Both the position numbers and the translations under genes were made by a program. A stretch of 64,000 nt of DNA, taken from Sphingomonas sp. PL-96 (GTDB lineage: Bacteria > Pseudomonadota > Alphaproteobacteria > Sphingomonadales > Sphingomonadaceae). Of the stretch, positions 40,646 to 49,366 are shown piece after piece; within the stretch, counting starts at the first letter, position 1; the number at the start of each line of letters is the position of its first letter. The stretch covers positions 310,001 through 374,000 of the forward strand of contig NZ_JAJFET010000001.1 in NCBI RefSeq assembly GCF_020707215.1. The letters run 5' to 3'. The notes below the pieces were generated by a model. It was given only the letters and a program-made list of their open reading frames with translations. It did no database searches and was not told where the DNA came from.

Positions 40646-42205
40646 ATGAGCGTTCATCCCACAGACTCCATCCTGATCGTCGACTTCGGCAGCCAGGTCA
40701 CGCAGCTGATTGCCCGCCGCGTCCGCGAGGCCGGCGTCTACAGCGAGATCGCGCCCTTCCAGTCGGCCGCCGAAGCGTTCGAGCGGATGCGCCCGCGCGG
40801 CGTGATCCTGTCGGGCGGCCCGGCCTCGGTGCCGGAGGAGGGGAGCCCGCGCGCACCCCAGGCGATCTTCGATTCGGGCGTCCCCGTGCTCGGCATCTGC
40901 TACGGCCAGCAGGTCATGACCCAGCAGCTCGGCGGCACCGTCGAGAAGGGGATGAGCGGCGAGTTCGGCGAAGCCTATATCGGCGTCGAGGACCGCTGCG
41001 GCCTGTTCGACGCGCTCTGGGATGAGGGCGATCGCCACCAGGTGTGGATGAGCCACGGCGACAAGGTGACCGAGCTCGCCCCCGGCTTCCGCGTCGTCGC
41101 GACCAGCCCCGGCGCCCCCTTCGCGGTGATCGCCGACGACACCCGCCGCTATTACGGCACCCAGTTCCACCCCGAAGTCGTCCACACGCCCGACGGTGGC
41201 CGCCTGATCGGCAACTTCGCGCGCCATGTCTGCGGCCTCACCGGCGACTGGACGATGGCCGAGTTCCGCGAAGCCAAGATCGCCGACATCCGCGCCCAGG
41301 TCGGCAAGGGGCGGGTGATCTGCGGCCTGTCGGGCGGCGTCGACTCGGCGGTGGCCGCAGTCCTGATCCACGAGGCGATCGGCGAGCAGCTCACCTGCGT
41401 GTTCGTCGACCACGGCCTGATGCGCACGGGCGAGGCCGAGCAGGTCGTCTCGCTGTTCCGCAACCACTACAACATCCCGCTCGTGCACGTGAACGCAGAG
41501 CCGCTGTTCATGAACGGCCTCGCCGGCGTCACCGATCCGGAGGCCAAGCGCAAGTTCATCGGCAAGACCTTCATCGACGTGTTCGAGGACGAGGCCCGCA
41601 AGATCGGCGGCGCCGAGTTCCTGGCCCAGGGCACGCTCTATCCGGACGTGATCGAGAGCGTCAGCTTCACCGGCGGCCCGTCGGTGACGATCAAGAGCCA
41701 CCACAATGTCGGCGGGCTCCCTGAGCGCATGAACATGAAGCTCGTCGAGCCGCTGCGCGAACTGTTCAAGGACGAGGTCCGCGAGCTCGGCCGCGAGCTG
41801 GGCCTCCCCGATGCGTTCGTCGGCCGCCACCCGTTCCCCGGCCCCGGCCTCGCGATCCGTATTCCTGGCGAAGTCACCAAAGAGCGTTGCGACATCCTGC
41901 GCAAGGCCGATGCCATCTACCTCGAAGAGATCCGCAACGCCGGCCTCTACGACGCGATCTGGCAGGCATTCGCGGTGCTGCTGCCGGTGCGTTCGGTGGG
42001 CGTCATGGGCGACGGCCGCACCTATGATTCGGTGCTGGCGCTGCGTGCCGTCACCTCGACCGACGGCATGACCGCCCAGGCGTTCCAGTTCCCCGGCGAC
42101 TTCCTGCCGCGCGTGGCGACCCGCATCGTCAACGAGGTGAAGGGCATCAACCGCGTCACCTACGATTACACGAGCAAGCCGCCCGGCACGATCGAGTGGG
42201 AGTGA
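40646..42205 (+). CDS. guaA: GMP synthase (glutamine-hydrolysing)
   Basis: It converts XMP, ATP and glutamine to GMP. The 519-residue protein has a class-I glutamine amidotransferase domain ([14 protein letters not shown], nucleophile Cys in GICYGQQ, HPEV), an ATP pyrophosphatase domain with the P-loop [12 protein letters not shown], and the C-terminal dimerisation domain ([12 protein letters not shown] ... [14 protein letters not shown]). ATG 40646 is the family start ([17 protein letters not shown]); the upstream open frame covers a repeat and was excluded. Confidence 0.97.
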   Translation: MSVHPTDSILIVDFGSQVTQLIARRVREAGVYSEIAPFQSAAEAFERMRPRGVILSGGPASVPEEGSPRAPQAIFDSGVPVLGICYGQQVMTQQLGGTVEKGMSGEFGEAYIGVEDRCGLFDALWDEGDRHQVWMSHGDKVTELAPGFRVVATSPGAPFAVIADDTRRYYGTQFHPEVVHTPDGGRLIGNFARHVCGLTGDWTMAEFREAKIADIRAQVGKGRVICGLSGGVDSAVAAVLIHEAIGEQLTCVFVDHGLMRTGEAEQVVSLFRNHYNIPLVHVNAEPLFMNGLAGVTDPEAKRKFIGKTFIDVFEDEARKIGGAEFLAQGTLYPDVIESVSFTGGPSVTIKSHHNVGGLPERMNMKLVEPLRELFKDEVRELGRELGLPDAFVGRHPFPGPGLAIRIPGEVTKERCDILRKADAIYLEEIRNAGLYDAIWQAFAVLLPVRSVGVMGDGRTYDSVLALRAVTSTDGMTAQAFQFPGDFLPRVATRIVNEVKGINRVTYDYTSKPPGTIEWE

Positions 42206-42355
42206 TTTGAACCGCGCCCCGGCCCAGGCTGGGGCGGGTCAGCGGGCGGTGTGCGAGCACGCGGCGGTTGCCAGGCTACCTTTCCCCCATTCCCCGCCGC
42301 GATGACGACCACGTCGCCGCCGAAGCCAACGGTATCCGCGCGCCTGGAGCTACCT

Positions 42356-43366
42356 TCAGCCCCGCCGCCCGCGCACCACGCCGAACCCCACGGCTGCCCC
42401 AACCACTGCCAGCGCGCCCAGCGCCAGCCCCGGATGGGTCCGTGCCGCGGTGAAGGCACTCACCGGCCGCCCCTTCTGGTCGCCGTCGACGACGCCGTCC
42501 CTGCCGTCCGGCGCATAGAGGTTGCCCTCCTTTTTCGGGACCGGACGAGTCGGGTCGGAGAGCAGCACACCCATATTCTGCGCGACCCGATCGAACAGCA
42601 GCGGCATCACCGCCGCCCCGATCACTTGCAGCTTCGCGAGCCCGCCCACGGTCAGCGTGCGGCGCGGGTGCTGGGCCGCATCCAGGATCGCGTCCGCGAC
42701 CAGGCCCGGCGCATAGAGCGGCGGCGGCAGCTGTGCCTTGTGCCCGGTCAGGTTGCGGCCGTGCTGGGGAAACGGCGTGCCGACCGGCCCCGGCTTCACC
42801 AGCGTGATCGACACCGGCGCCCCGGCCGCCATCATCTCCAGCCGCAGCGAATCGGTGAAGCCCTTCACCGCGTGTTTCGACGCCGTGTAGGAGGAGATGA
42901 CGGGGGAGGGCATGTCCGAGTTGACCGAACCGACGTTGATCAGCGCGCCGCCCCCCGGCTTGTCCTTCAGGTGGCGCAACGCCGCCAACGACCCGTAGAC
43001 CACGCCCCAGTAATTGGTTTCGAACACCTGCCGGTGGTCGGCGGTGGGCGTCTCGAGCGCGGTGGCATAAACGCCGACGCCGGCGTTGTTCACCCAAGTG
43101 TCGAACCCGCCGAAGCTCTCGATCGCAAAGGCTGCCGCCTGCTCGACTTCGGCTTCCTGGCCGACGTCGGCGACGAAGGTGACGGCTGTGCCGCCCTCCG
43201 CGCGGATCTGGTCGCGGATCCGTGCCAGCGCGTCGCCGTCGCGCGCGATCAGCACGACGCGGGCGCCGGCCGCCGCCGCACGCCGCGCCGTCTCCAGCCC
43301 ATGGCCGGAGCTTGCGCCGGTGAGGACGATCACCTGCTCGGAAAGCGGCTTCAACTGGACCTTCAT
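42356..43366 (-). CDS. Short-chain dehydrogenase/reductase with C-terminal membrane segment
   Basis: The 336-residue protein has a classical SDR core: the NAD(P) motif TGASSGHGLETAR, NNAG in WVNNAGVGV, the catalytic Ser in NVGSVNS and YTASK (Tyr-x3-Lys) in ISSYTASKHAVKG. Beyond the usual ~250 residues it carries about 80 more, ending in ALGALAVVGAAVGFGVVRGRRG, a likely membrane anchor. Substrate unknown. ATG 43366 is preferred over GTG 43369. It is divergent from the small lipoprotein gene. Confidence 0.88.
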   Translation of the reverse strand: MKVQLKPLSEQVIVLTGASSGHGLETARRAAAAGARVVLIARDGDALARIRDQIRAEGGTAVTFVADVGQEAEVEQAAAFAIESFGGFDTWVNNAGVGVYATALETPTADHRQVFETNYWGVVYGSLAALRHLKDKPGGGALINVGSVNSDMPSPVISSYTASKHAVKGFTDSLRLEMMAAGAPVSITLVKPGPVGTPFPQHGRNLTGHKAQLPPPLYAPGLVADAILDAAQHPRRTLTVGGLAKLQVIGAAVMPLLFDRVAQNMGVLLSDPTRPVPKKEGNLYAPDGRDGVVDGDQKGRPVSAFTAARTHPGLALGALAVVGAAVGFGVVRGRRG

Positions 43367-43501
43367 CACATCTCACTTGCTGCGTGACGTCGGGGAAGCG
43401 ACGTCGGGCAGGGGAACGAGCCGGGGCCGCGATCCGATCCCTGCGCCACTGGCAACAGCGCGGCCGCCCGCGCTATGGGTGGAACAGACAGGAGGGCGGC
43501 A

Positions 43502-43876
43502 ATGAACGGGTTGAACGGGTGGATGCGCGGTACGGGGGTGCTCGCGCTGGCACTGGCCGGCTGTTCGGGGGAGGCGCCGAGACACGACAATCGGGCAGAT
43601 CCGGTCCCGGTCGCGACCAGCCTGCCGCCGGCAATGCTCGGCCGCTGGGGCCAGGACGGCAGCTGCGCTGCGCCGCTGGAAGTGGCCACCGACCGTATCG
43701 GCACTGCGCGCGTCGACGCCGTCACCACGGCCGGCGAAGGCGCGGTGGACGTCGATACCTCCGCAGAGGTGGAGGGCATCACCACGGGCCGCCGCTATCG
43801 TCTGGCGCAGGCCCGCGGCGAGCGGCTTGCGGTGACGGTGGACGGCACCACCACCACGCACATCCGCTGCCCGTGA
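43502..43876 (+). CDS. Small lipoprotein, 124 aa
   Basis: ATG 43502 follows CAGGAGGGC, an excellent ribosome-binding site. The signal peptide ends in the lipobox LALAGC. The mature part has LPPAMLGRWGQDGSCAAPL, a GRW start seen in small lipocalin-like or META-like secreted proteins, and a second Cys near the C-terminus (THIRCP), perhaps forming a disulfide. Function unknown. It overlaps the acetyltransferase by 4 nt (GTGA). Confidence 0.7.
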   Translation: MNGLNGWMRGTGVLALALAGCSGEAPRHDNRADPVPVATSLPPAMLGRWGQDGSCAAPLEVATDRIGTARVDAVTTAGEGAVDVDTSAEVEGITTGRRYRLAQARGERLAVTVDGTTTTHIRCP

Positions 43877-44286
43877 TCCCGACCGAGGCGCAGCTGGGCG
43901 ATGCAGCGGCGGTGATCGCGCTGTGGCAGGCGACCGCGCTGACGCGGCCGTGGAACGACCCTGCCGCCGACTTCGCCCGCGCACTGGCCGCGGCCGACGC
44001 GGCGGTGCTGGTCGTACGCGACGGGGACAGCATCCTCGGCAGCGTCATGGTCGGCGATGATGGCCATCGTGGCTGGGTCTATTACCTCGCGGTCGCGCCC
44101 GATCGCCAGCGCCGGGGGCTCGGCCGTGCGCTGATGGGTGCGGCAGAGGACTGGCTGCGCGCCCGCAATTGCCCCAAGATCCAGCTCATGGTGCGCGCCG
44201 GCAATGCAGAGGCGCTGGGCTTCTACGCCGCGCTCGGGCTTGAACAGCAGGACGTCGTCACCCTCGGCCGCCGCCTGGCGCCCTGA
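43873..44286 (+). CDS. GNAT-family N-acetyltransferase
   Basis: The 137-residue protein starts at GTG 43873 inside the preceding stop. It has the GNAT core: strand WVYYLAVAPDRQRRGLGRALM with the acetyl-CoA motif R/Q-x-x-G-x-G/A (RQRRGLGRA), then KIQLMVRAGNAEALGFYAALGL. Layout resembles YpeA-type acetyltransferases. Acceptor unknown. Coupling to a lipoprotein gene is probably operon packing rather than shared function. Confidence 0.88.
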   Translation: MIPTEAQLGDAAAVIALWQATALTRPWNDPAADFARALAAADAAVLVVRDGDSILGSVMVGDDGHRGWVYYLAVAPDRQRRGLGRALMGAAEDWLRARNCPKIQLMVRAGNAEALGFYAALGLEQQDVVTLGRRLAP

Positions 44287-44374
44287 TCAGGGCCAGCGTT
44301 CCCGCAACCTTTGCAAAGCCGCTCGCGTTTTCTTCCCGCCTCCGGTCGTGAGTCCGGGCGGCTCGGGAGGGTGA

Positions 44375-45610
44375 GTGGTCAATTTCATGTTTTGCACGGG
44401 GATCGAGAACAGCATCCCCACCATCGACAACGGCCGCACCCGCGTCGACCAGATGGACTCCTGCGGCCATTATGCGCGTTGGCGCGAGGATTTCGACCTG
44501 GTCGAGGATTTGGGCATCCGCTTCCTCCGCTTCGGCCCCCCGCTGCACAAGACGCTGCTGGGACCCGGCCGGTTCGACTGGGAGTTCGCCGACCTGACGC
44601 TCGGTGACCTGCGCCGGCGCGGCATCACGCCGATCGTTGACCTGTGCCACTTCGGCGTGTCGGACTTCATCGGCGACTTCCAGAACCCGGACTTTCCGGA
44701 ACTGTTCGCCGATTATGCCGCGGCATTCGCTCGGCGCTATCCCTGGGTACAGCTCTACACACCCGTGAACGAGATGTTCATCTGCGCGGTCTTCTCCGCA
44801 CTCTATGGCTGGTGGAACGAACAGCTGGCGAGCGACCGCGCCTTCGTTACTGCGCTCAAGCACATCGTGAAGGCGAATGTCCGCGCCATGCAGGAGATCC
44901 TGAAGCATCGCCCCGACGCGATCTTCATCCAGAGCGAGTCCTCGGAATATTTCCACGCCGACAGCCCGGCCGCAATCGGCCCGGCCGAGATCATGAACGC
45001 GCGTCGCTTCCTCAGCCTCGACCTCAACTACGGCCGCCGGGTCAACAGCGAGATGTACGAGTACCTCATGGACAACGGCATGACGCGGGAGGAGTATCAC
45101 TTCTTCCTCGGCAACCGCCTGAAGCAGCACTGCATCCTGGGCACCGACTATTACTGGACCAACGAGCATCGTGTGCACCAGGACGGTCGCACTTGGGCGT
45201 CGGGCGAAGTGTTCGGCTACAGCGAGATCACGCGCCAGTATTACGGCCGCTACGGCCTGCCGGTGATGCACACCGAAACCAACATTGCCGAGGGGCCAAA
45301 CGGCGACGAGGGCGTCAACTGGCTGTGGAAGGAATGGGCCAACGTCCTGCGCCTCCGCAACGTTGGCATCCCGACGGTCGGCTTCACCTGGTATTCGCTA
45401 ACCCACCAGATGGACTGGGACACGGCGTTGCGCGAGAAGAACGGCCGCGTCACCCCGGTTGGCCTCTACGACCTCGACCGCAACATCCGCCCCGTGGGCA
45501 CGGCGTACAAGCAGCTCATCGCCGACTGGCGCGACGTTCTGCCCGCGCAGAGCCTGTGCCTGACGGTACCGGTAGTGCCGCCGTCGTACAGCGGGCCCGC
45601 GCGAAGCTGA
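44375..45610 (+). CDS. GH1-like glycoside hydrolase, clan GH-A
   Basis: The 411-residue protein has no signal peptide, so it should be cytosolic. The (beta/alpha)8 family signs are LYTPVNEMF, with the acid/base Glu of the TxNE motif, and VMHTETNIAEG, with the nucleophile Glu on strand 7. GPPLHKTLLGPGRFDWEFAD and VDLCHFGVSDFIGDFQNPDF match the GH1-like family found alone or fused to dTDP-sugar reductases. The start GTG 44375 is 4 nt after GGGAGG; ATG 44387 is an alternative. Substrate unknown. Confidence 0.8.
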   Translation: MVNFMFCTGIENSIPTIDNGRTRVDQMDSCGHYARWREDFDLVEDLGIRFLRFGPPLHKTLLGPGRFDWEFADLTLGDLRRRGITPIVDLCHFGVSDFIGDFQNPDFPELFADYAAAFARRYPWVQLYTPVNEMFICAVFSALYGWWNEQLASDRAFVTALKHIVKANVRAMQEILKHRPDAIFIQSESSEYFHADSPAAIGPAEIMNARRFLSLDLNYGRRVNSEMYEYLMDNGMTREEYHFFLGNRLKQHCILGTDYYWTNEHRVHQDGRTWASGEVFGYSEITRQYYGRYGLPVMHTETNIAEGPNGDEGVNWLWKEWANVLRLRNVGIPTVGFTWYSLTHQMDWDTALREKNGRVTPVGLYDLDRNIRPVGTAYKQLIADWRDVLPAQSLCLTVPVVPPSYSGPARS

Positions 45611-45675
45611 CCCAAAGGCCGAGCCGTCGACCCTGCGGCAGCATCAATGCTTGGCGCGAGGGCGTGCCCCCGCGC

Positions 45676-45855
45676 TTACTCGTTGTGCGAGCTATGCTTC
45701 TCGTCGCCGGTCTTGTCGGGCGACTTCTTCTTCGACGCCTTGCGCGCGCCGGTCCCGGTCGCGCCGCCGCGCCCGGTACCCGTGCTGCCTCGCGCGCCAT
45801 CACCGCCCTTGGCCGTGATCGCGCCGGGATTTCCGCCTGCACCTTTCTGAGCCAT
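45676..45855 (-). CDS. Small basic Gly/Lys-rich protein, 59 aa
   Basis: ATG 45855 follows ACGGAGACT, a good ribosome-binding site. The product begins MAQKGAGGNPGAITAKGGDGARG, then Gly/Thr repeats and ARKASKKKSPDKTGDEKHSSHNE. It is basic, Gly-rich and probably unstructured. The compact start signal and the break in composition from flanking sequence favour a real gene. Function unknown; nucleic-acid binding is only a guess from composition. Confidence 0.55.
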   Translation of the reverse strand: MAQKGAGGNPGAITAKGGDGARGSTGTGRGGATGTGARKASKKKSPDKTGDEKHSSHNE

Positions 45856-46283
45856 GTCGAGTCTCCGTGAGGAAGACGATTCAACCCGCCGCCCCAGGGT
45901 CCGGTTCCGAGCCCCCGCGGGATCGGCAGTCCGGCTGACGGGGCTGTCGCGCGGAACCCTTATTCCCCCAGCCTGTCCCGAGACCCGTACGTGCTCGACC
46001 GGCAGCAGATGGTGGTGGATGCGCTGGAGGCGCAGTGCCGTGACAGAAAGGAGTTGTGCTCCGAAGCGGAGCAGGCGCGTCGGCGGTTGAACCAACAAGA
46101 GGCGTCCGACTAGGAGGTCGATCTCGGCTGCGAACCGGTTCGGTGCCGAACCATTGACCTGCCAATCTTGTCTGCTGCTGCGGCAGTGGAATGCGGATGC
46201 GCCGAAGTTCCTGATCCCCTTTCCAGACATCATCCCCACGGTTACTGCACCGCCTTACTATTGGGGCCTTAGATCCGGGGGGA
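45856..46283. other. Gene-poor interval of 428 bp
   Basis: No full gene is recognised. A plus-strand frame from GTG 45991 to TAG 46113 encodes 40 residues (VLDRQQMVVDALEAQCRDRK, then a Gln/Arg/Glu helix) and continues open upstream without a start. It reads like the tail of a helical protein but has no ribosome-binding site, so it may be a remnant. GGGGGGA at 46278 serves the next gene. Confidence 0.4.
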
Positions 46284-47237
46284 ATGACTTTGCGCAAGCT
46301 GTGGATAAAGATACTCGCGTCAGTGTCGGTTTCGATGCTCGCCTGGGGAGCAGTGCCGGCCGATGCGCAGTTCGGCATGCTGGGGGACCTTGCCAAGCGC
46401 GCGGGCGTGTCGATGCCCAGCCTGCGCAAGGCGCCGATCACCACCAGCCTTGCGGATGCGGCCTGGGGTGATCCTTCGCAGGACGGCTTCGTGCCGCCAT
46501 TGCCGAAGCGCAATCTCGCCGAGCTGCAGCGCACCCCCAACGGCGGCTTCGTCCTGCAGCCCGGCTACTACAGCTTCCACGACCAGAGCTATTGCCTGCA
46601 CGCCGGCACCCATGGACCGGGCAACGGCGACGGTTATCTCTATGCGCCGCCGCTGGGTGCGGCCAAGGACGCGGTGATCGCGATCGTGCGCAACTCGGTC
46701 CAGCATCCCGAGATCGAACAGCACACCATCCAGACGCTGCTTTGGGCGATCCTTTCGCGCGCCAAGCTGGAGGACTTGTCCGACGAGAATCGCGTCGCGG
46801 CCGCTAAGCTGCTGTCCGCGCGCCAGCTCGCCGGGCTCAACCGCAGCGTCGTCGACATGCTCTCCGCCGGGCCGATTGCGAACAACCTGCCGGCCGAAGT
46901 GCGCGCGGCGCTGCGCGCCGAGGCGGACTTGCGCCAGATGCTGGTCACGCCCGGCACCAGCTATGGCGAGCTGGAGCGGGTCGCCGTGCTCGCCGGCATG
47001 GCCCCCGTCGGGGCGGGCAGCGAGGCGGTGCCGACCGGCCGGTGGAGCGAGCACCCCGACGGCTACTGGGTCCGCTACCTGCCAGGCAGCTATACCAACA
47101 CGGTGGTCGAGATCTGGGTGCCGGACGATGCGCCCGGCATCGGCGCGGAGTTCGACCCCGCAACCCACATCGCAGTCCCGGGCAACACCGCGCGCCAGCG
47201 GCTGATCCAGTCCGGACGCGCGTATCGGCAGAGCTGA
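46284..47237 (+). CDS. Secreted protein of unknown function
   Basis: The 317-residue product has a signal peptide ending ADAQFGM, so it is exported. A predicted region follows with GGFVLQPGYYSFHDQSYCLHAGTHGPGNGDGY and a helical middle (IEQHTIQTLLWAILSRAKLE, NRVAAAKLLSARQLAGLNRS). The C-terminus, PDGYWVRYLPGSYTNTVVEIWVP, is beta-rich. No known domain was recognised. The strong GGGGGGA site before ATG 46284 supports the start. Single gene between the gene-poor interval and the ArsC-like gene. Confidence 0.7.
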   Translation: MTLRKLWIKILASVSVSMLAWGAVPADAQFGMLGDLAKRAGVSMPSLRKAPITTSLADAAWGDPSQDGFVPPLPKRNLAELQRTPNGGFVLQPGYYSFHDQSYCLHAGTHGPGNGDGYLYAPPLGAAKDAVIAIVRNSVQHPEIEQHTIQTLLWAILSRAKLEDLSDENRVAAAKLLSARQLAGLNRSVVDMLSAGPIANNLPAEVRAALRAEADLRQMLVTPGTSYGELERVAVLAGMAPVGAGSEAVPTGRWSEHPDGYWVRYLPGSYTNTVVEIWVPDDAPGIGAEFDPATHIAVPGNTARQRLIQSGRAYRQS

Positions 47238-47311
47238 CCGGCTCGTAGGCGGCGCTGCTTGCATCGGCTGCGGTCTGGGCTAGGTGCGGCGGGGTAGAAA
47301 GGGAACCCAAA

Positions 47312-47659
47312 GTGACCACCACCCTATATGGCATCCGCGCCTGCGACACGATGAAGAAGGCGCGCACCTGGCTGGACGGGCAGGGCGTGTCCTACACCTT
47401 TCACGACTACAAGACCGCCGGCGTCGATCGCGCGACGCTGGAGCGCTGGGTAGACCGGCTCGGCTGGGAAGCGCTGCTCAACCGCTCCGGCACCACCTTC
47501 CGCAAGCTGCCGGAGGAACAGCGCGCCGACGTGGACCGGGATGGCGCCATCGCGATCATGCTCGCCAACCCCTCGTCCATCCGCCGACCGGTGCTGGAGG
47601 ACGGCGATACGCTGCTGGTGGGGTTCAAGCCGGACATCTACGCCCAGCACTGGGCCTGA
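47312..47659 (+). CDS. ArsC/Spx-family thioredoxin-fold protein (YffB-like)
   Basis: The 115-residue product has [22 protein letters not shown], where the single N-terminal Cys in CDTMKKA fits the ArsC/YffB active site, and [10 protein letters not shown] and [13 protein letters not shown] in the C-terminal half (the RRP motif of this family). The start is GTG 47312 after AAAGGGAA. The second Cys of Spx is absent, so it is an ArsC-like rather than a canonical redox-switch Spx. Substrate unknown; arsenate reduction is not supported. Confidence 0.85.
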   Translation: MTTTLYGIRACDTMKKARTWLDGQGVSYTFHDYKTAGVDRATLERWVDRLGWEALLNRSGTTFRKLPEEQRADVDRDGAIAIMLANPSSIRRPVLEDGDTLLVGFKPDIYAQHWA

Positions 47660-47709
47660 TTGCCCTGGGGTGGCTGGCGCCCGCGGCCTGCACCCTCTAT
47701 TCCGTCCCC

Positions 47710-48576
47710 ATGTCCACGACTTCCACCCTCGAAGGGGGCGCGCGCCCGTCCGATCCCGCCGCCCGGCCTTCCAGGCGCCTGACCGTGCCCGCGCTGCGCA
47801 CCCGCAAAGGGCCGGATGCCGAGCCGCTGGTGATGCTCACCGCCTATACCGCGCGCATGGCACAGCTGCTCGACCCGCATTGCGACATGCTGCTGGTCGG
47901 CGACAGCCTGGCGCAGGTGATCTACGGCCTGCCGTCCACCGTGCCGGTCACGCTGGAGATGATGGCGGCGCATGGTGCAGCGGTGGTGCGCGGCAGCCGT
48001 CATGCGCTGGTCGCGATCGACATGCCGTTCGGCAGCTATGAGGCAAGCCCCGAACAGGCGTTTGAAAGCGCCGCCCGGCTGCTCAAGGAAACCGGCGCCG
48101 CCGCCGTCAAGCTCGAGGGTGGGGAGGCGATGGCGCCTGCGGTGCGCTTCCTCACCGAACGCGGCATCCCCGTGATCGGCCACATCGGCCTAACGCCCCA
48201 GGCGGTGAACACGCTGGGCGGCTATGGTGCGCGTGGCCGCAGCGAGGCCGAAGCCGCCAAGATCGTCGCAGACGGCATTGCCATCGCAGAGGCCGGCGCC
48301 TTTTCAATCGTGATCGAGGGCGTGCTGGAGCCGATCGCGATCGAAGTCACCGAACGCGTGGCCTGTCCGACCATCGGCATCGGCGGGTCGGCGCGCTGCG
48401 ACGGCCAGGTGCTGGTGGGGGAGGACATGCTGGGCCTGTTCGACCAGACCGCGCGGTTCGTGAAGCGATATGAGGATCTTGCCGGCCGTATTTCGGCCGC
48501 GGTTGCCGCCTATGCGGGCGACGTGCGGTCGCGTGCCTTTCCGGGTGCGGAACACCTCTATCAACCACGGGCCTGA
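47710..48576 (+). CDS. panB: 3-methyl-2-oxobutanoate hydroxymethyltransferase
   Basis: PanB makes ketopantoate from 2-oxoisovalerate and methylenetetrahydrofolate in pantothenate and CoA synthesis. The 288-residue protein contains [44 protein letters not shown]-type core, [25 protein letters not shown] and [21 protein letters not shown]. The start ATG 47710 gives the usual length plus about 20 N-terminal residues. panC is not adjacent. Confidence 0.95.
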   Translation: MSTTSTLEGGARPSDPAARPSRRLTVPALRTRKGPDAEPLVMLTAYTARMAQLLDPHCDMLLVGDSLAQVIYGLPSTVPVTLEMMAAHGAAVVRGSRHALVAIDMPFGSYEASPEQAFESAARLLKETGAAAVKLEGGEAMAPAVRFLTERGIPVIGHIGLTPQAVNTLGGYGARGRSEAEAAKIVADGIAIAEAGAFSIVIEGVLEPIAIEVTERVACPTIGIGGSARCDGQVLVGEDMLGLFDQTARFVKRYEDLAGRISAAVAAYAGDVRSRAFPGAEHLYQPRA

Positions 48577-48643
48577 CGGCTTTCGTTTCCCCGCGCGCGC
48601 GGCTAGATAGCGCGCTTCGTTCGCCGCACGCATGGAGTAGGAC

Positions 48644-49366
48644 TTGGCGCTCACCCCCCAGAACAATCAGGCCTTCCTGCGCGAGGTCGATGAGGAGTTG
48701 CGGCGAGACCAGGTGGCGAGCTTCGGCCGCCGCTATGGCCTGTGGGTCGCGGTCGCCATCGTCGTGCTGCTGGCGGCGTTCGGCGGCTGGATCTGGTGGA
48801 ACCACCACCAGAAGGAAAAGGCGGCCGAACAGGGCGTCGTGCTGCAGCAGGCGATGGACGACCTGGGCGCGAGCCGCGTGAACGCGGCGACGGCGCCGCT
48901 CGCCACGCTCGCGAACTCGGACAGCGACGGCTATCGCGCCTCGGCCAAGTTCGTGCAGGCCGATGTCCTGCTCCAGAAGCAGGACCTGAAGGGCGCCGCG
49001 GCCAAGTTCGCCGAAGTCGCCAACGACAACTCGATGCCCGGCGAGTTCCGCGACCTGGCGCTGCTGCGCCAGACCGCCGCCGAATACGACACGCTCAAGC
49101 CGCAGGCGGTGATCGACCGGCTGCGCGGGCTTGCCACCAAGCAGAACCCCTTCTTCGGCAGCGCCGGCGAAATGGTCGCCATCGCCTATATCCGCCTGGG
49201 CAAGCGCGATCTGGCAGGCAAGATGTTCGGCGAAATCGCCCAGACGGAAAGCGTGCCTGAATCGATCCGGCAACGTGCGGTTCAGATGGCCAGTGCTCTT
49301 GGCGTAGAGGCGCCCGCCTCCAAGGCGCCCACACCCCCCACCTCAGAGGAAAAGAACGCAGGATGA
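48644..49366 (+). CDS. YfgM-like TPR protein of the inner membrane
   Basis: The 240-residue product starts at TTG 48644 after GGAGTAGGA. One transmembrane helix (WVAVAIVVLLAAFGGWIWW, about 30-50) precedes a helical TPR-like periplasmic domain, with repeats such as YRASAKFVQADVLLQKQDLKGAAAKFAEV and MVAIAYIRLGKRDLAGKMF. YfgM is an ancillary partner of SecYEG and of PpiD. The gene order YfgM-BamB-Der is conserved in many proteobacteria and supports the call. Its last 4 nt overlap bamB (ATGA). Confidence 0.82.
   Translation: MALTPQNNQAFLREVDEELRRDQVASFGRRYGLWVAVAIVVLLAAFGGWIWWNHHQKEKAAEQGVVLQQAMDDLGASRVNAATAPLATLANSDSDGYRASAKFVQADVLLQKQDLKGAAAKFAEVANDNSMPGEFRDLALLRQTAAEYDTLKPQAVIDRLRGLATKQNPFFGSAGEMVAIAYIRLGKRDLAGKMFGEIAQTESVPESIRQRAVQMASALGVEAPASKAPTPPTSEEKNAG

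Noticed and set aside
45856-46239. Longer version of the minus-strand frame carrying the 59-residue protein
   Set aside because: The extra 128 residues lack a start signal and look random; the RBS-supported ATG at 45855 is better.
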